Assembly (NCBI GenBank): GCA_963932145.1
Contig: CAWVQA010000059.1
Span: forward strand, 1-64,000
Direction: 5' to 3'
Length of the DNA stretch: 64,000 nt
Source: Acanthosepion lycidas
Lineage: Eukaryota > Mollusca > Cephalopoda > Sepiida > Sepiidae
The position numbers were made by a program, and so were the translations under genes. Positions 23,038-36,732 of the stretch are shown in pieces. The stretch's first letter is position 1, and the number at the start of each line of letters is the position of its first letter. Below the pieces are notes generated by a model. That model was not told where the DNA came from, did not search any database, and was given only the letters and a program-made list of their open reading frames with translations.

Positions 23038-26000
23038 GCTATGTAATTAAAAGTCGTGTAAAACATAAAATCTTAAATAAAACTTTGTGAAAACTTCTGA
23101 AACTAGTTAAAATCAATAAGTTTTGATTGATTTCACATCGATTTTCAATAATTTCATTGTTTTTCTAATATTTTCAAACAGTTATTGATATTTACAAACT
23201 AGCGTTGAAAAAGTAGTGAAAAAAGCTAGATTTTGCATGTAAATCGCTATGTAATTAAAAGTTGTGTAAAACATAAAATCTTAAATAAAACTTTGTGAAA
23301 ACTTCTGAAACTAGTTAAAATCAATAAGTTTTGATTGATTTCACATCAATTTTCAATAATTTCATTGTTTTTCTAATGTTTTCAAAGAGTTATTGATATT
23401 TACAAACTAGCGTTAAAAAGTAGTGAAAAAAGCTAGATTTTGCATGTAAATCGCTATGTAATTAAAAGTTGTGTAAAACATAAAATCTTAAATAAAACTT
23501 TGTGAAAACTTCTGAAACTAGTTAAAATCAATAAGTTTTGATTGATTTCACATCGATTTTCAATAATTTCATTGTTTTTCTAATATTTTCAAACAGTTAT
23601 TGATATTTACAAACTAGCGTTAAAAAGTAGTGAAAAAAGCTAGATTTTGCATGTAAATCGCTATGTAATTAAAAGTTGTGTAAAACATAAAATCTTAAAT
23701 AAAACTTTGTGAAAACTTCTGAAACTAGTTAAAATCAATAAGTTTTGATTGATTTCACATCAATTTTCAATAATTTCATTGTTTTTCTAATGTTTTCAAA
23801 GAGTTATTGATATTTACAATCTAGCGTTGAAAAAGTAGTGAAAAAAGCTAGATTTTGCATGTAAATCGCTATGTAATTAAAAGTTGTGTAAAACATAAAA
23901 TCTTAAATATAACTTTGTTAAAACTTCTGAAACTAGTTAAAATCAATAAGTTTTGATTGATTTCATATCGATTTTCAATAATTTCATTGTTTTTCTAATG
24001 TTTTCAAAGAGTTATTGATATTTACAATCTAGCGTTGAAAAAGTAGTGAAAAAAGCTAGATTTTGCATGTAAATCGCTATGTAAATAAAAGTTGTGTAAA
24101 ACATAAAATCTTAAATATAACTTTGTCAAAACTTCTGAAACTAGTTAAAATCAATAAGTTTTGATTGATTTCATATCGATTTTCAATAATTTCATTGTTT
24201 TTCTAATGTTTTCAAACAGTTATTGATATTTACAAACTAGCGTTGAAAAAGTAGTGAAAAAAGCTAGATTTTGCATGTAAATCGCTATGTAATTAAAAGT
24301 CGTGTAAAACATAAAATCTTAAATAAAACTTTGTGAAAACTTCTGAAACTAGTTAAAATCAATAAGTTTTGATTGATTTCACATCGATTTTCAATAATTT
24401 CATTGTTTTTCTAATGTTTTCAAACAGTTATTGATATTTACAAACTAGCCTTAAAAAGTAGTCAAAACAGCTAGATTTTGCATGTAAATCGCTATGTAAT
24501 TAAAAGTTGTGTAAAACATAAAATCTTAAATATAACTTTGTCAAAACTTCTGAAACTAGTTAAAATCAATAAGTTTTGATTGATTTCATATCGATTTTCA
24601 ATAATTTCATTGTTTTTCTAATGTTTTCAAACAGTTATTGATATTTACAAACTAGCGTTGAAAAAGTAGTGAAAAAAGCTAGATTTTGCATGTAAATCGC
24701 TATGTAATTAAAAGTTGTGTAAAACATAAAATCTTAAATAAAACTTTGTGAAAACTTCTGAAACTAGTTAAAATCAATAAGTTTTGATTGATTTCACATC
24801 GATTTTCAATAATTTCATTGTTTTTCTAATGTTTTCAAACAGTTATTGATATTTACAAACTAGCGTTAAAAAGTAGTCAAAACAGCTAGATTTTGCATGT
24901 AAATCGCTATGTAATTAAAAGTTGTGTAAAACATAAAATCTTAAATATAACTTTGTCAAAACTTCTGAAACTAGTTAAAATCAATAAGTTTTGATTGATT
25001 TCATATCGATTTTCAATAATTTCATTGTTTTTCTAATGTTTTCAAACAGTTATTGATATTTACAAACTAGCGTTAAAAAGTAGTCAAAACAGCTAGATTT
25101 TGCATGTAAATCGCTATGTAATTAAAAGTTGTGTAAAACATAAAATCTTAAATATAACTTTGTCAAAACTTCTGAAATTAGTTAAAATCAATAAGTTTTG
25201 ATTGATTTCATATCGATTTTCAATAATTTCATTGTTTTTCTAATGTTTTCAAACAGTTATTGATATTTACAAACTAGCGTTGAAAAAGTAGTGAAAAAAG
25301 CTAGATTTTGCATGTAAATCGCTATGTAATTAAAAGTTGTGTAAAACATAAAATCTTAAATAAAACTTTGTGAAAACTTCTGAAACTAGTTAAAATCAAT
25401 AAGTTTTGATTGATTTCATATCGATTTTCAATAATTTCATTGTTTTTCTAATGTTTTCAAAGAGTTATTGATATTTACAATCTAGCGTTGAAAAAGTAGT
25501 GAAAAAAGCTAGATTTTGCATGTAAATCGCTATGTAATTAAAAGTTGTGTAAAACATAAAATCTTAAATAAAACTTTGTGAAAACTTCTGAAACTAGTTA
25601 AAATCAATAAGTTTTGATTGATTTCATATCGATTTTCAATAATTTCATTGTTTTTCTAATGTTTTCAAACAGTTATTGATATTTACAAACTAGCGTTGAA
25701 AAAGTAGTGAAAAAAGCTAGATTTTGCATGTAAATCGATATGTAATTAAAAGTTGTGTAAAACATAAAATCTTAAATAAAACTTTGTGAAAAATTCTGAA
25801 ACTAGTTAAAATCAATAAGTTTTGATTGATTTCATATCGATTTTCAATAATTTCATTGTTTTTCTAATGTTTTCAAAGAGTTATTGATATTTACAATCTA
25901 GCGTTAAAAAGTAGTGAAAAAAGCTAGATTTTGCATGTAAATCGCTATGTAAATAAAAGTTGTGTAAAATATAAAATCTTAAATATAACTTTGTCAAAAC

Positions 26001-28641
26001 TTCTGAAACTAGTTAAAATCAATAAGTTTTGATTGATTTCATATCGATTTTCAATAGTTTCATTGTTTTTCTAATGTTTTCAAAGAGTTATTGATATTTA
26101 CAATCTAGCGTTGAAAAAGTAGTGAAAAAAGCTAGATTTTGCATGTAAATCGCTATGTAATTAAAAGTTGTGTAAAACATAAAATCTTAAATATAACTTT
26201 GTCAAAACTTCTGAAACTAGTTAAAATCAATAAGTTTTGATTGATTTCATATCGATTTTCAATAATTTCATTGTTTTTCTAATGTTTTCAAACAGTTATT
26301 GATATTTACAAACTAGCGTTGAAAAAGTAGTGAAAAAAGCTAGATTTTGCATGTAAATCGCTATGTAATTAAAAGTCGTGTAAAACATAAAATCTTAAAT
26401 AAAACTTTGTGAAAACTTCTGAAACTAGTTAAAATCAATAAGTTTTGATTGATTTCACATCGATTTTCAATAATTTCATTGTTTTTCTAATGTTTTCAAA
26501 CAGTTATTGATATTTACAAACTAGCGTTAAAAAGTAGTCAAAACAGCTAGATTTTGCATGTAAATCGCTATGTAATTAAAAGTTGTGTAAAACATAAAAT
26601 CTTAAATAAAACTTTGTGAAAACTTCTGAAACTAGTTAAAATCAATAATTTTGATTGATTTCACATCGATTTTCAATAATTTCATTGTTTTTCTAATGTT
26701 TTCAAACAGTTATTGATATTTACAAACTAGCCTTAAAAAGTAGTCAAAACAGCTAGATTTTGCATGTAAATCGCTATGTAATTAAAAGTTGTGTAAAACA
26801 TAAAATCTTAAATATAACTTTGTCAAAACTTCTGAAACTAGTTAAAATCAATAAGTTTTGATTGATTTCATATCGATTTTCAATAATTTCATTGTTTTTC
26901 TAATGTTTTCAAACAGTTATTGATATTTACAAACTAGCGTTGAAAAAGTAGTGAAAAAAGCTAGATTTTGCATGTAAATCGCTATGTAATTAAAAGTTGT
27001 GTAAAACATAAAATCTTAAATAAAACTTTGTGAAAACTTCTGAAACTAGTTAAAATCAATAAATTTTGATTGATTTCACATCGATTTTCAATAATTTCAT
27101 TGTTTTTCTAATGTTTTCAAACAGTTATTGATATTTACAAACTAGCGTTAAAAAGTAGTCAAAACAGCTAGATTTTGCATGTAAATCGCTATGTAATTAA
27201 AAGTTGTGTAAAACATAAAATCTTAAATATAACTTTGTCAAAACTTCTGAAACTAGTTAAAATCAATAAGTTTTGATTGATTTCATATCGATTTTCAATA
27301 ATTTCATTGTTTTTCTAATGTTTTCAAACAGTTATTGATATTTACAAACTAGCGTTAAAAAGTAGTCAAAACAGCTAGATTTTGCATGTAAATCGCTATG
27401 TAATTAAAAGTTGTGTAAAACATAAAATCTTAAATATAACTTTGTCAAAACTTCTGAAATTAGTTAAAATCAATAAGTTTTGATTGATTTCATATCGATT
27501 TTCAATAATTTCATTGTTTTTCTAATGTTTTCAAACAGTTATTGATATTTACAAACTAGCGTTGAAAAAGTAGTGAAAAAAGCTAGATTTTGCATGTAAA
27601 TCGCTATGTAATTAAAAGTTGTGTAAAACATAAAATCTTAAATAAAACTTTGTGAAAACTTCTGAAACTAGTTAAAATCAATAAGTTTTGATTGATTTCA
27701 TATCGATTTTCAATAATTTCATTGTTTTTCTAATGTTTTCAAAGAGTTATTGATATTTACAATCTAGCGTTGAAAAAGTAGTGAAAAAAGCTAGATTTTG
27801 CATGTAAATCGCTATGTAATTAAAAGTTGTGTAAAACATAAAATCTTAAATATAACTTTGTCAAAACTTCTGAAATTAGTTAAAATCAATAAGTTTTGAT
27901 TGATTTCATATCGATTTTCAATAATTTCATTGTTTTTCTAATGTTTTCAAACAGTTATTGATATTTACAAACTAGCGTTTAAAAAGTAGTGAAAAAAGCT
28001 AGATTTTGCATGTAAATCGATATGTAATTAAAAGTTGTGTAAAACATAAAATCTTAAATAAAACTTTGTGAAAACTTCTGAAACTAGTTAAAATCAATAA
28101 GTTTTGATTGATTTCATATCGATTTTCAATAATTTCATTGTTTTTCTAATGTTTTCAAAGAGTTATTTATATTTACAATCTAGCGTTGAAAAAGTAGTGA
28201 AAAAAGCTAGATTTTGCATGTAAATCGCTATGTAAATAAAAGTTGTGTAAAACATAAAATCTTAAATATAACTTTGTCAAAACTTCTGAAACTAGTTAAA
28301 ATCAATAAGTTTTGATTGATTTCATATCGATTTTCAATAATTTCATTGTTTTTCTAATGTTTTCAAACAGTTATTGATATTTACAAACTAGCGTTGAAAA
28401 AGTAGTGAAAAAAGCTAGATTTTGCATGTAAATCGCTATGTAATTAAAAGTCGTGTAAAACATAAAATCTTAAATAAAACTTTGTGAAAACTTCTGAAAC
28501 TAGTTAAAATCAATAAGTTTTGATTGATTTCACATCGATTTTCAATAATTTCATTGTTTTTCTAATGTTTTCAAACAGTTATTGATATTTACAAACTAGC
28601 GTTAAAAAGTAGTCAAAACAGCTAGATTTTGCATGTAAATC
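23038..28641 (+). repeat. Mosaic of 27 monomers with gatatg and agtcgtg markers
   Basis: Markers recur here at non-uniform steps: agtcgtg monomers at 23055, 24301, 26377 and 28452 (steps 1246, 2076 and 2075 bp) and gatatg at 25737 and 28019. Other local marks are the ttgttaaaac monomer (near 23917), gtaaataaaag (near 24081, 25950 and 28232), aaaaattctg (near 25789), gttatttatattt (near 28163), aataattttg (1 bp shorter, near 26646) and gtttaaaaag (1 bp longer, near 27977). Two of the steps equal ten monomers, but neighbouring monomers are not fully colinear, so I do not draw a HOR. Confidence 0.82.
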
Positions 28642-30717
28642 GCTATGTAATTAAAAGTTGTGTAAAACATAAAATCTTAAATATAACTTTGTCAAAACTT
28701 CTGAAATTAGTTAAAATCAATAAGTTTTGATTGATTTCATATCGATTTTCAATAATTTCATTGTTTTTCTAATGTTTTCAAACAGTTATTGATATTTACA
28801 AACTAGCGTTGAAAAAGTAGTGAAAAAAGCTAGATTTTGCATGTAAATCGCTATGTAATTAAAAGTTGTGTAAAACATAAAATCTTAAATAAAACTTTGT
28901 GAAAACTTCTGAAACTAGTTAAAATCAATAAGTTTTGATTGATTTCATATCGATTTTCAATAATTTCATTGTTTTTCTAATGTTTTCAAAGAGTTATTGA
29001 TATTTACAATCTAGCGTTGAAAAAGTAGTGAAAAAAGCTAGATTTTGCATGTAAATCGCTATGTAATTAAAAGTTGTGTAAAACATAAAATCTTAAATAT
29101 AACTTTGTCAAAACTTCTGAAATTAGTTAAAATCAATAAGTTTTGATTGATTTCATATCGATTTTCAATAATTTCATTGTTTTTCTAATGTTTTCAAACA
29201 GTTATTGATATTTACAAACTAGCGTTGAAAAAGTAGTGAAAAAAGCTAGATTTTGCATGTAAATCGATATGTAATTAAAAGTTGTGTAAAACATAAAATC
29301 TTAAATAAAACTTTGTGAAAAATTCTGAAACTAGTTAAAATCAATAAGTTTTGATTGATTTCATATCGATTTTCAATAATTTCATTGTTTTTCTAATGTT
29401 TTCAAAGAGTTATTGATATTTACAATCTAGCGTTGAAAAAGTAGTGAAAAAAGCTAGATTTTGCATGTAAATCGCTATGTAAATAAAAGTTGTGTAAAAC
29501 ATAAAATCTTAAATATAACTTTGTCAAAACTTCTGAAACTAGTTAAAATCAATAAGTTTTGATTGATTTCATATCGATTTTCAATAGTTTCATTGTTTTT
29601 CTAATGTTTTCAAAGAGTTATTGATATTTACAATCTAGCGTTGAAAAAGTAGTGAAAAAAGCTAGATTTTGCATGTAAATCGCTATGTAATTAAAAGTTG
29701 TGTAAAACATAAAATCTTAAATATAACTTTGTCAAAACTTCTGAAACTAGTTAAAATCAATAAGTTTTGATTGATTTCATATCGATTTTCAATAATTTCA
29801 TTGTTTTTCTAATGTTTTCAAACAGTTATTGATATTTACAAACTAGCGTTGAAAAAGTAGTGAAAAAAGCTAGATTTTGCATGTAAATCGCTATGTAATT
29901 AAAAGTCGTGTAAAACATAAAATCTTAAATAAAACTTTGTGAAAACTTCTGAAACTAGTTAAAATCAATAAGTTTTGATTGATTTCACATCGATTTTCAA
30001 TAATTTCATTGTTTTTCTAATGTTTTCAAACAGTTATTGATATTTACAAACTAGCGTTAAAAAGTAGTCAAAACAGCTAGATTTTGCATGTAAATCGCTA
30101 TGTAATTAAAAGTTGTGTAAAACATAAAATCTTAAATAAAACTTTGTGAAAACTTCTGAAACTAGTTAAAATCAATAAGTTTTGATTGATTTCACATCGA
30201 TTTTCAATAATTTCATTGTTTTTCTAATGTTTTCAAACAGTTATTGATATTTACAAACTAGCGTTAAAAAGTAGTGAAAAAAGCTAGATTTTGCATGTAA
30301 ATCGCTATGTAATTAAAAGTTGTGTAAAACATAAAATCTTAAATAAAACTTTGTGAAAACTTCTGAAACTAGTTAAAATCAATAAGTTTTGATTGATTTC
30401 ACATCGATTTTCAATAATTTCATTGTTTTTCTAATGTTTTCAAACAGTTATTGATATTTACAAACTAGCGTTAAAAAGTAGTCAAAACAGCTAGATTTTG
30501 CATGTAAATCGCTATGTAATTAAAAGTTGTGTAAAACATAAAATTTCAAATATAACTTTGTCAAAACTTCTGAAACTAGTTAAAATCAATAAGTTTTGAT
30601 TGATTTCATATCGATTTTCAATAATTTCATTGTTTTTCTAATGTTTTCAAACAGTTATTGATATTTACAAACTAGCGTTAAAAAGTAGTCAAAACAGCTA
30701 GATTTTGCATGTAAATC
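28642..30717 (+). repeat. 10-monomer block, copy 1 (2076 bp)
   Basis: This block recurs at 31754-33829, offset 3112 bp. Order: aaattag monomer, caaagag/caatctag monomer, aaattag monomer, gatatg (29266), gtaaataaaag with aatagtttc (near 29470-29590), an ordinary monomer, agtcgtg (29907), then three cacatcg or catatcg monomers. This copy has aaaaattctg near 29316 and aaatttcaaatataac near 30541. Confidence 0.87.
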
Positions 30718-31753
30718 GCTATGTAATTAAAAGTTGTGTAAAACATAAAATCTTAAATAAAACTTTGTGAAAACTTCTGAAACTAGTTAAAATCAATAAG
30801 TTTTGATTGATTTCACATCGATTTTCAATAATTTCATTGTTTTTCTAATGTTTTCAAACAGTTATTGATATTTACAAACTAGCGTTAAAAAGTAGTGAAA
30901 AAAGCTAGATTTTGCATGTAAATCGCTATGTAATTAAAAGTTGTGTAAAACATAAAATCTTAAATAAAACTTTGTGAAAACTTCTGAAACTAGTTAAAAT
31001 CAATAAGTTTTGATTGATTTCACATCGATTTTCAATAATTTCATTGTTTTTCTAATGTTTTCAAACAGTTATTGATATTTACAAACTAGCCTTAAAAAGT
31101 AGTCAAAACAGCTAGATTTTGCATGTAAATCGCTATGTAATTAAAAGTTGTGTAAAACATAAAATTTTAAATATAACTTTGTCAAAACTTCTGAAACTAG
31201 TTAAAATCAATAAGTTTTGATTGATTTCATATCGATTTTCAATAATTTCATTGTTTTTCTAATGTTTTCAAACAGTTATTGATATTTACAAACTAGCGTT
31301 GAAAAAGTAGTGAAAAAAGCTAGATTTTGCATGTAAATCGCTATGTAATTAAAAGTTGTGTAAAACATAAAATCTTAAATAAAACTTTGTGAAAACTTCT
31401 GAAACTAGTTAAAATCAATAAGTTTTGATTGATTTCACATCGATTTTCAATAATTTCATTGTTTTTCTAATGTTTTCAAACAGTTATTGATATTTACAAA
31501 CTAGCCTTAAAAAGTAGTCAAAACAGCTAGATTTTGCATGTAAATCGCTATGTAATTAAAAGTTGTGTAAAACATAAAATCTTAAATATAAATTTGTCAA
31601 AACTTCTGAAACTAGTTAAAATCAATAAGTTTTGATTGATTTCATATCGATTTTCAATAATTTCATTGTTTTTCTAATGTTTTCAAACAGTTATTGATAT
31701 TTACAAACTAGCGTTAAAAAGTAGTCAAAACAGCTAGATTTTGCATGTAAATC
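30718..31753 (+). repeat. Five monomers between two copies of the 10-monomer block
   Basis: Two agcctt monomers (near 31088 and 31503), an aaattttaaatataac variant near 31161 and a tataaatttgtc variant near 31588 lie here. The remaining bases are ordinary satellite monomer, with no spacer or insertion between the two blocks. Confidence 0.85.
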
Positions 31754-33829
31754 GCTATGTAATTAAAAGTTGTGTAAAACATAAAATCTTAAATATAACT
31801 TTGTCAAAACTTCTGAAATTAGTTAAAATCAATAAGTTTTGATTGATTTCATATCGATTTTCAATAATTTCATTGTTTTTCTAATGTTTTCAAACAGTTA
31901 TTGATATTTACAAACTAGCGTTGAAAAAGTAGTGAAAAAAGCTAGATTTTGCATGTAAATCGCTATGTAATTAAAAGTTGTGTAAAACATAAAATCTTAA
32001 ATAAAACTTTGTGAAAACTTCTGAAACTAGTTAAAATCAATAAGTTTTGATTGATTTCATATCGATTTTCAATAATTTCATTGTTTTTCTAATGTTTTCA
32101 AAGAGTTATTGATATTTACAATCTAGCGTTGAAAAAGTAGTGAAAAAAGCTAGATTTTGCATGTAAATCGCTATGTAATTAAAAGTTGTGTAAAACATAA
32201 AATCTTAAATATAACTTTGTCAAAACTTCTGAAATTAGTTAAAATCAATAAGTTTTGATTGATTTCATATCGATTTTCAATAATTTCATTGTTTTTCTAA
32301 TGTTTTCAAACAGTTATTGATATTTACAAACTAGCGTTGAAAAAGTAGTGAAAAAAGCTAGATTTTGCATGTAAATCGATATGTAATTAAAAGTTGTGTA
32401 AAACATAAAATCTTAAATAAAACTTTGTGAAAACTTCTGAAACTAGTTAAAATCAATAAGTTTTGATTGATTTCATATCGATTTTCAATAATTTCATTGT
32501 TTTTCTAATGTTTTCAAAGAGTTATTTATATTTACAATCTAGCGTTGAAAAAGTAGTGAAAAAAGCTAGATTTTGCATGTAAATCGCTATGTAAATAAAA
32601 GTTGTGTAAAACATAAAATCTTAAATATAACTTTGTCAAAACTTCTGAAACTAGTTAAAATCAATAAGTTTTGATTGATTTCATATCGATTTTCAATAGT
32701 TTCATTGTTTTTCTAATGTTTTCAAAGAGTTATTGATATTTACAATCTAGCGTTGAAAAAGTAGTGAAAAAAGCTAGATTTTGCATGTAAATCGCTATGT
32801 AATTAAAAGTTGTGTAAAACATAAAATCTTAAATATAACTTTGTCAAAACTTCTGAAACTAGTTAAAATCAATAAGTTTTGATTGATTTCATATCGATTT
32901 TCAATAATTTCATTGTTTTTCTAATGTTTTCAAACAGTTATTGATATTTACAAACTAGCGTTGAAAAAGTAGTGAAAAAAGCTAGATTTTGCATGTAAAT
33001 CGCTATGTAATTAAAAGTCGTGTAAAACATAAAATCTTAAATAAAACTTTGTGAAAACTTCTGAAACTAGTTAAAATCAATAAGTTTTGATTGATTTCAC
33101 ATCGATTTTCAATAATTTCATTGTTTTTCTAATGTTTTCAAACAGTTATTGATATTTACAAACTAGCGTTAAAAAGTAGTCAAAACAGCTAGATTTTGCA
33201 TGTAAATCGCTATGTAATTAAAAGTTGTGTAAAACATAAAATCTTAAATAAAACTTTGTGAAAACTTCTGAAACTAGTTAAAATCAATAAGTTTTGATTG
33301 ATTTCACATCGATTTTCAATAATTTCATTGTTTTTCTAATGTTTTCAAACAGTTATTGATATTTACAAACTAGCGTTAAAAAGTAGTGAAAAAAGCTAGA
33401 TTTTGCATGTAAATCGCTATGTAATTAAAAGTTGTGTAAAACATAAAATCTTAAATAAAACTTTGTGAAAACTTCTGAAACTAGTTAAAATCAATAAGTT
33501 TTGATTGATTTCACATCGATTTTCAATAATTTCATTGTTTTTCTAATGTTTTCAAACAGTTATTGATATTTACAAACTAGCGTTAAAAAGTAGTCAAAAC
33601 AGCTAGATTTTGCATGTAAATCGCTATGTAATTAAAAGTTGTGTAAAACATAAAATCTTAAATATAACTTTGTCAAAACTTCTGAAACTAGTTAAAATCA
33701 ATAAGTTTTGATTGATTTCATATCGATTTTCAATAATTTCATTGTTTTTCTAATGTTTTCAAACAGTTATTGATATTTACAAACTAGCGTTAAAAAGTAG
33801 TGAAAAAAGCTAGATTTTGCATGTAAATC
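31754..33829 (+). repeat. 10-monomer block, copy 2
   Basis: It matches 28642-30717 with the same marker order: gatatg at 32378, gtaaataaaag near 32592, aatagtttc near 32695, agtcgtg near 33019. It differs by gttatttatattt near 32521 (also seen near 28163, which suggests exchange with that copy) and lacks the aaatttcaaat change. The tenth monomer has the G-A form at 181/186, where copy 1 has C-C. Confidence 0.86.
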
Positions 33830-36732
33830 GCTATGTAATTAAAAGTTGTGTAAAACATAAAATCTTAAATAAAACTTTGTGAAAACTTCTGAAACTAGTT
33901 AAAATCAATAAGTTTTGATTGATTTCATATCGATTTTCAATAATTTCATTGTTTTTCTAATGTTTTCAAAGAGTTATTGATATTTACAATCTAGCGTTGA
34001 AAAAGTAGTGAAAAAAGCTAGATTTTGCATGTAAATCGCTATGTAATTAAAAGTTGTGTAAAACATAAAATCTTAAATATAACTTTGTCAAATCTTCTGA
34101 AACTAGTTAAAATCAATAAGTTGTGATTGATTTCACATCGATTTTCAATAATTTCATTGTTTTTCTAATGTTTTCAAACAGTTATTGATATTTACAAACT
34201 AGCGTTAAAAAGTAGTCAAAACAGCTAGATTTTGCATGTAAATCGCTATGTAATTAAAAGTTGTGTAAAACATAAAATCTTAAATAAAACTTTGTGAAAA
34301 CTTCTGAAACTAGTTAAAATCAATAAGTTTTGATTGATTTCACATCGATTTTCAATAATTTCATTGTTTTTCTAATGTTTTCAAAGAGTTATTGATATTT
34401 ACAAACTAGCGTTAAAAAGTAGTGAAAAAAGCTAGATTTTGCATGTAAATCGCTATGTAATTAAAAGTTGTGTAAAATATAAAATCTTAAATAAAACTTT
34501 GTGAAAACTTCTGAAACTAGTTAAAATCAATAAGTTTTGATTGATTTCACATCGATTTTCAATAATTTCATTGTTTTTCTAATATTTTCAAACAGTTATT
34601 GATATTTACAAACTAGCGTTAAAAAGTAGTGAAAAAAGCTAGATTTTGCATGTAAATCGCTATGTAATTAAAAGTTGTGTAAAACATAAAATCTTAAATA
34701 AAACTTTGTGAAAACTTCTGAAACTAGTTAAAATCAATAAGTTTTGATTGATTTCACATCAATTTTCAATAATTTCATTGTTTTTCTAATGTTTTCAAAG
34801 AGTTATTGATATTTACAATCTAGCGTTGAAAAAGTAGTGAAAAAAGCTAGATTTTGCATGTAAATCGCTATGTAATTAAAAGTTGTGTAAAACATAAAAT
34901 CTTAAATATAACTTTGTTAAAACTTCTGAAACTAGTTAAAATCAATAAGTTTTGATTGATTTCATATCGATTTTCAATAATTTCATTGTTTTTCTAATGT
35001 TTTCAAAGAGTTATTGATATTTACAATCTAGCGTTGAAAAAGTAGTGAAAAAAGCTAGATTTTGCATGTAAATCGCTATGTAATTAAAAGTTGTGTAAAA
35101 CATAAAATCTTAAATAAAACTTTGTGAAAACTTCTGAAACTAGTTAAAATCAATAAGTTTTGATTGATGTCACATCGATTTTCAATAATTTCATTGTTTT
35201 TCTAATGTTTTCAAACAGTTATTGATATTTACAAACTAGCGTTAAAAAGTAGTCAAAACAGCTAGATTTTGCATGTAAATCGCTATGTAATTAAAAGTTG
35301 TGTAAAACATAAAATCTTAAATAAAACTTTGTGAAAACTTCTGAAACTAGTTAAAATCAATAAGTTTTGATTGATTTCACATCGATTTTCAATAATTTCA
35401 TTGTTTTTCTAATATTTTCAAACAGTTATTGATATTTACAAACTAGCGTTAAAAAGTAGTGAAAAAAGCTAGATTTTGCATGTAAATCGCTATGTAATTA
35501 AAAGTTGTGTAAAACATAAAATCTTAAATAAAACTTTGTGAAAACTTCTGAAACTAGTTAAAATCAATAAGTTTTGATTGATTTCACATCAATTTTCAAT
35601 AATTTCATTGTTTTTCTAATGTTTTCAAACAGTTATTGATATTTAAAAAACTAGCGTTAAAAAGTAGTGAAAAAAGCTAGATTTTGCATGTAAATCGCTA
35701 TGTAATTAAAAGTTGTGTAAAACATAAAATCTTAAATAAAACTTTGTGAAAACTTCTGAAACTAGTTAAAATCAATAAGTTTTGATTGATTTCACATCGA
35801 TTTTCAATAATTTCATTGTTTTTCTAATATTTTCAAACAGTTATTGATATTTACAAACTAGCGTTAAAAAGTAGTGAAAAAAGCTAGATTTTGCATGTAA
35901 ATCGCTATGTAATTAAAAGTTGTGTAAAACATAAAATCTTAAATAAAACTTTGTGAAAACTTCTGAAACTAGTTAAAATCAATAAGTTTTGATTGATTTC
36001 ACATCGATTTTCAATAATTTCATTGTTTTTCTAATGTTTTCAAACAGTTATTGATATTTACAAACTAGCGTTAAAAAGTAGTGAAAAAAGCTAGATTTTG
36101 CATGTAAATCGCTATGTAATTAAAAGTTGTGTAAAACATAAAATCTTAAATATAACTTTGTGAAAACTTCTGAAACTAGTTAAAATCAATAAGTTTTGAT
36201 TGATTTCATATCGATTTTCAATAATTTCATTGTTTTTCTAATGTTTTCAAACAGTTATTGATATTTACAAACTAGCGTTGAAAAAGTAGTGAAAAAAGCT
36301 AGATTTTGCATGTAAATCGCTATGTAATTAAAAGTTGTGTAAAACATAAAATCTTAAATAAAACTTTGTGAAAACTTCTGAAACTAGTTAAAATCAATAA
36401 GTTTTGATTGATTTCACATCGATTTTCAATAATTTCATTGTTTTTCTAATGTTTTCAAACAGTTATTGATATTTACAAACTAGCGTTAAAAAGTAGTCAA
36501 AACAGCTAGATTTTGCATGTAAATCGCTATGTAATTAAAAGTTGTGTAAAACATAAAATCTTAAATATAACTTTGTCAAAACTTCTGAAACTAGTTAAAA
36601 TCAATAAGTTTTGATTGATTTCATATCGATTTTCAATAATTTCATTGTTTTTCTAATGTTTTCAAACAGTTATTGATATTTACAAACTAGCGTTAAAAAG
36701 TAGTCAAAACAGCTAGATTTTGCATGTAAATC
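33830..36732 (+). repeat. Mosaic of 14 monomers with aatattttc / cacatcaat alternation
   Basis: Monomers carrying aatattttc (near 34582, 35413 and 35827) alternate in part with monomers carrying cacatcaattttc (near 34757 and 35586). The ttgttaaaac (34916) and gatgtcacatc (35167) monomers connect it with 5.1-5.6 kb. Local oddities are aaatcttctg near 34090, gtaaaatataaaatc near 34473 and a 1-bp insertion, gatatttaaaaaac, near 35639. Confidence 0.83.

Noticed and set aside
24301..28452. A clean 10-monomer HOR based on agtcgtg steps of 2076 and 2075 bp
   Set aside because: Neighbouring monomers are not colinear (agcctt is next to the marker in one copy and a monomer later in another), so only the marker spacing repeats.
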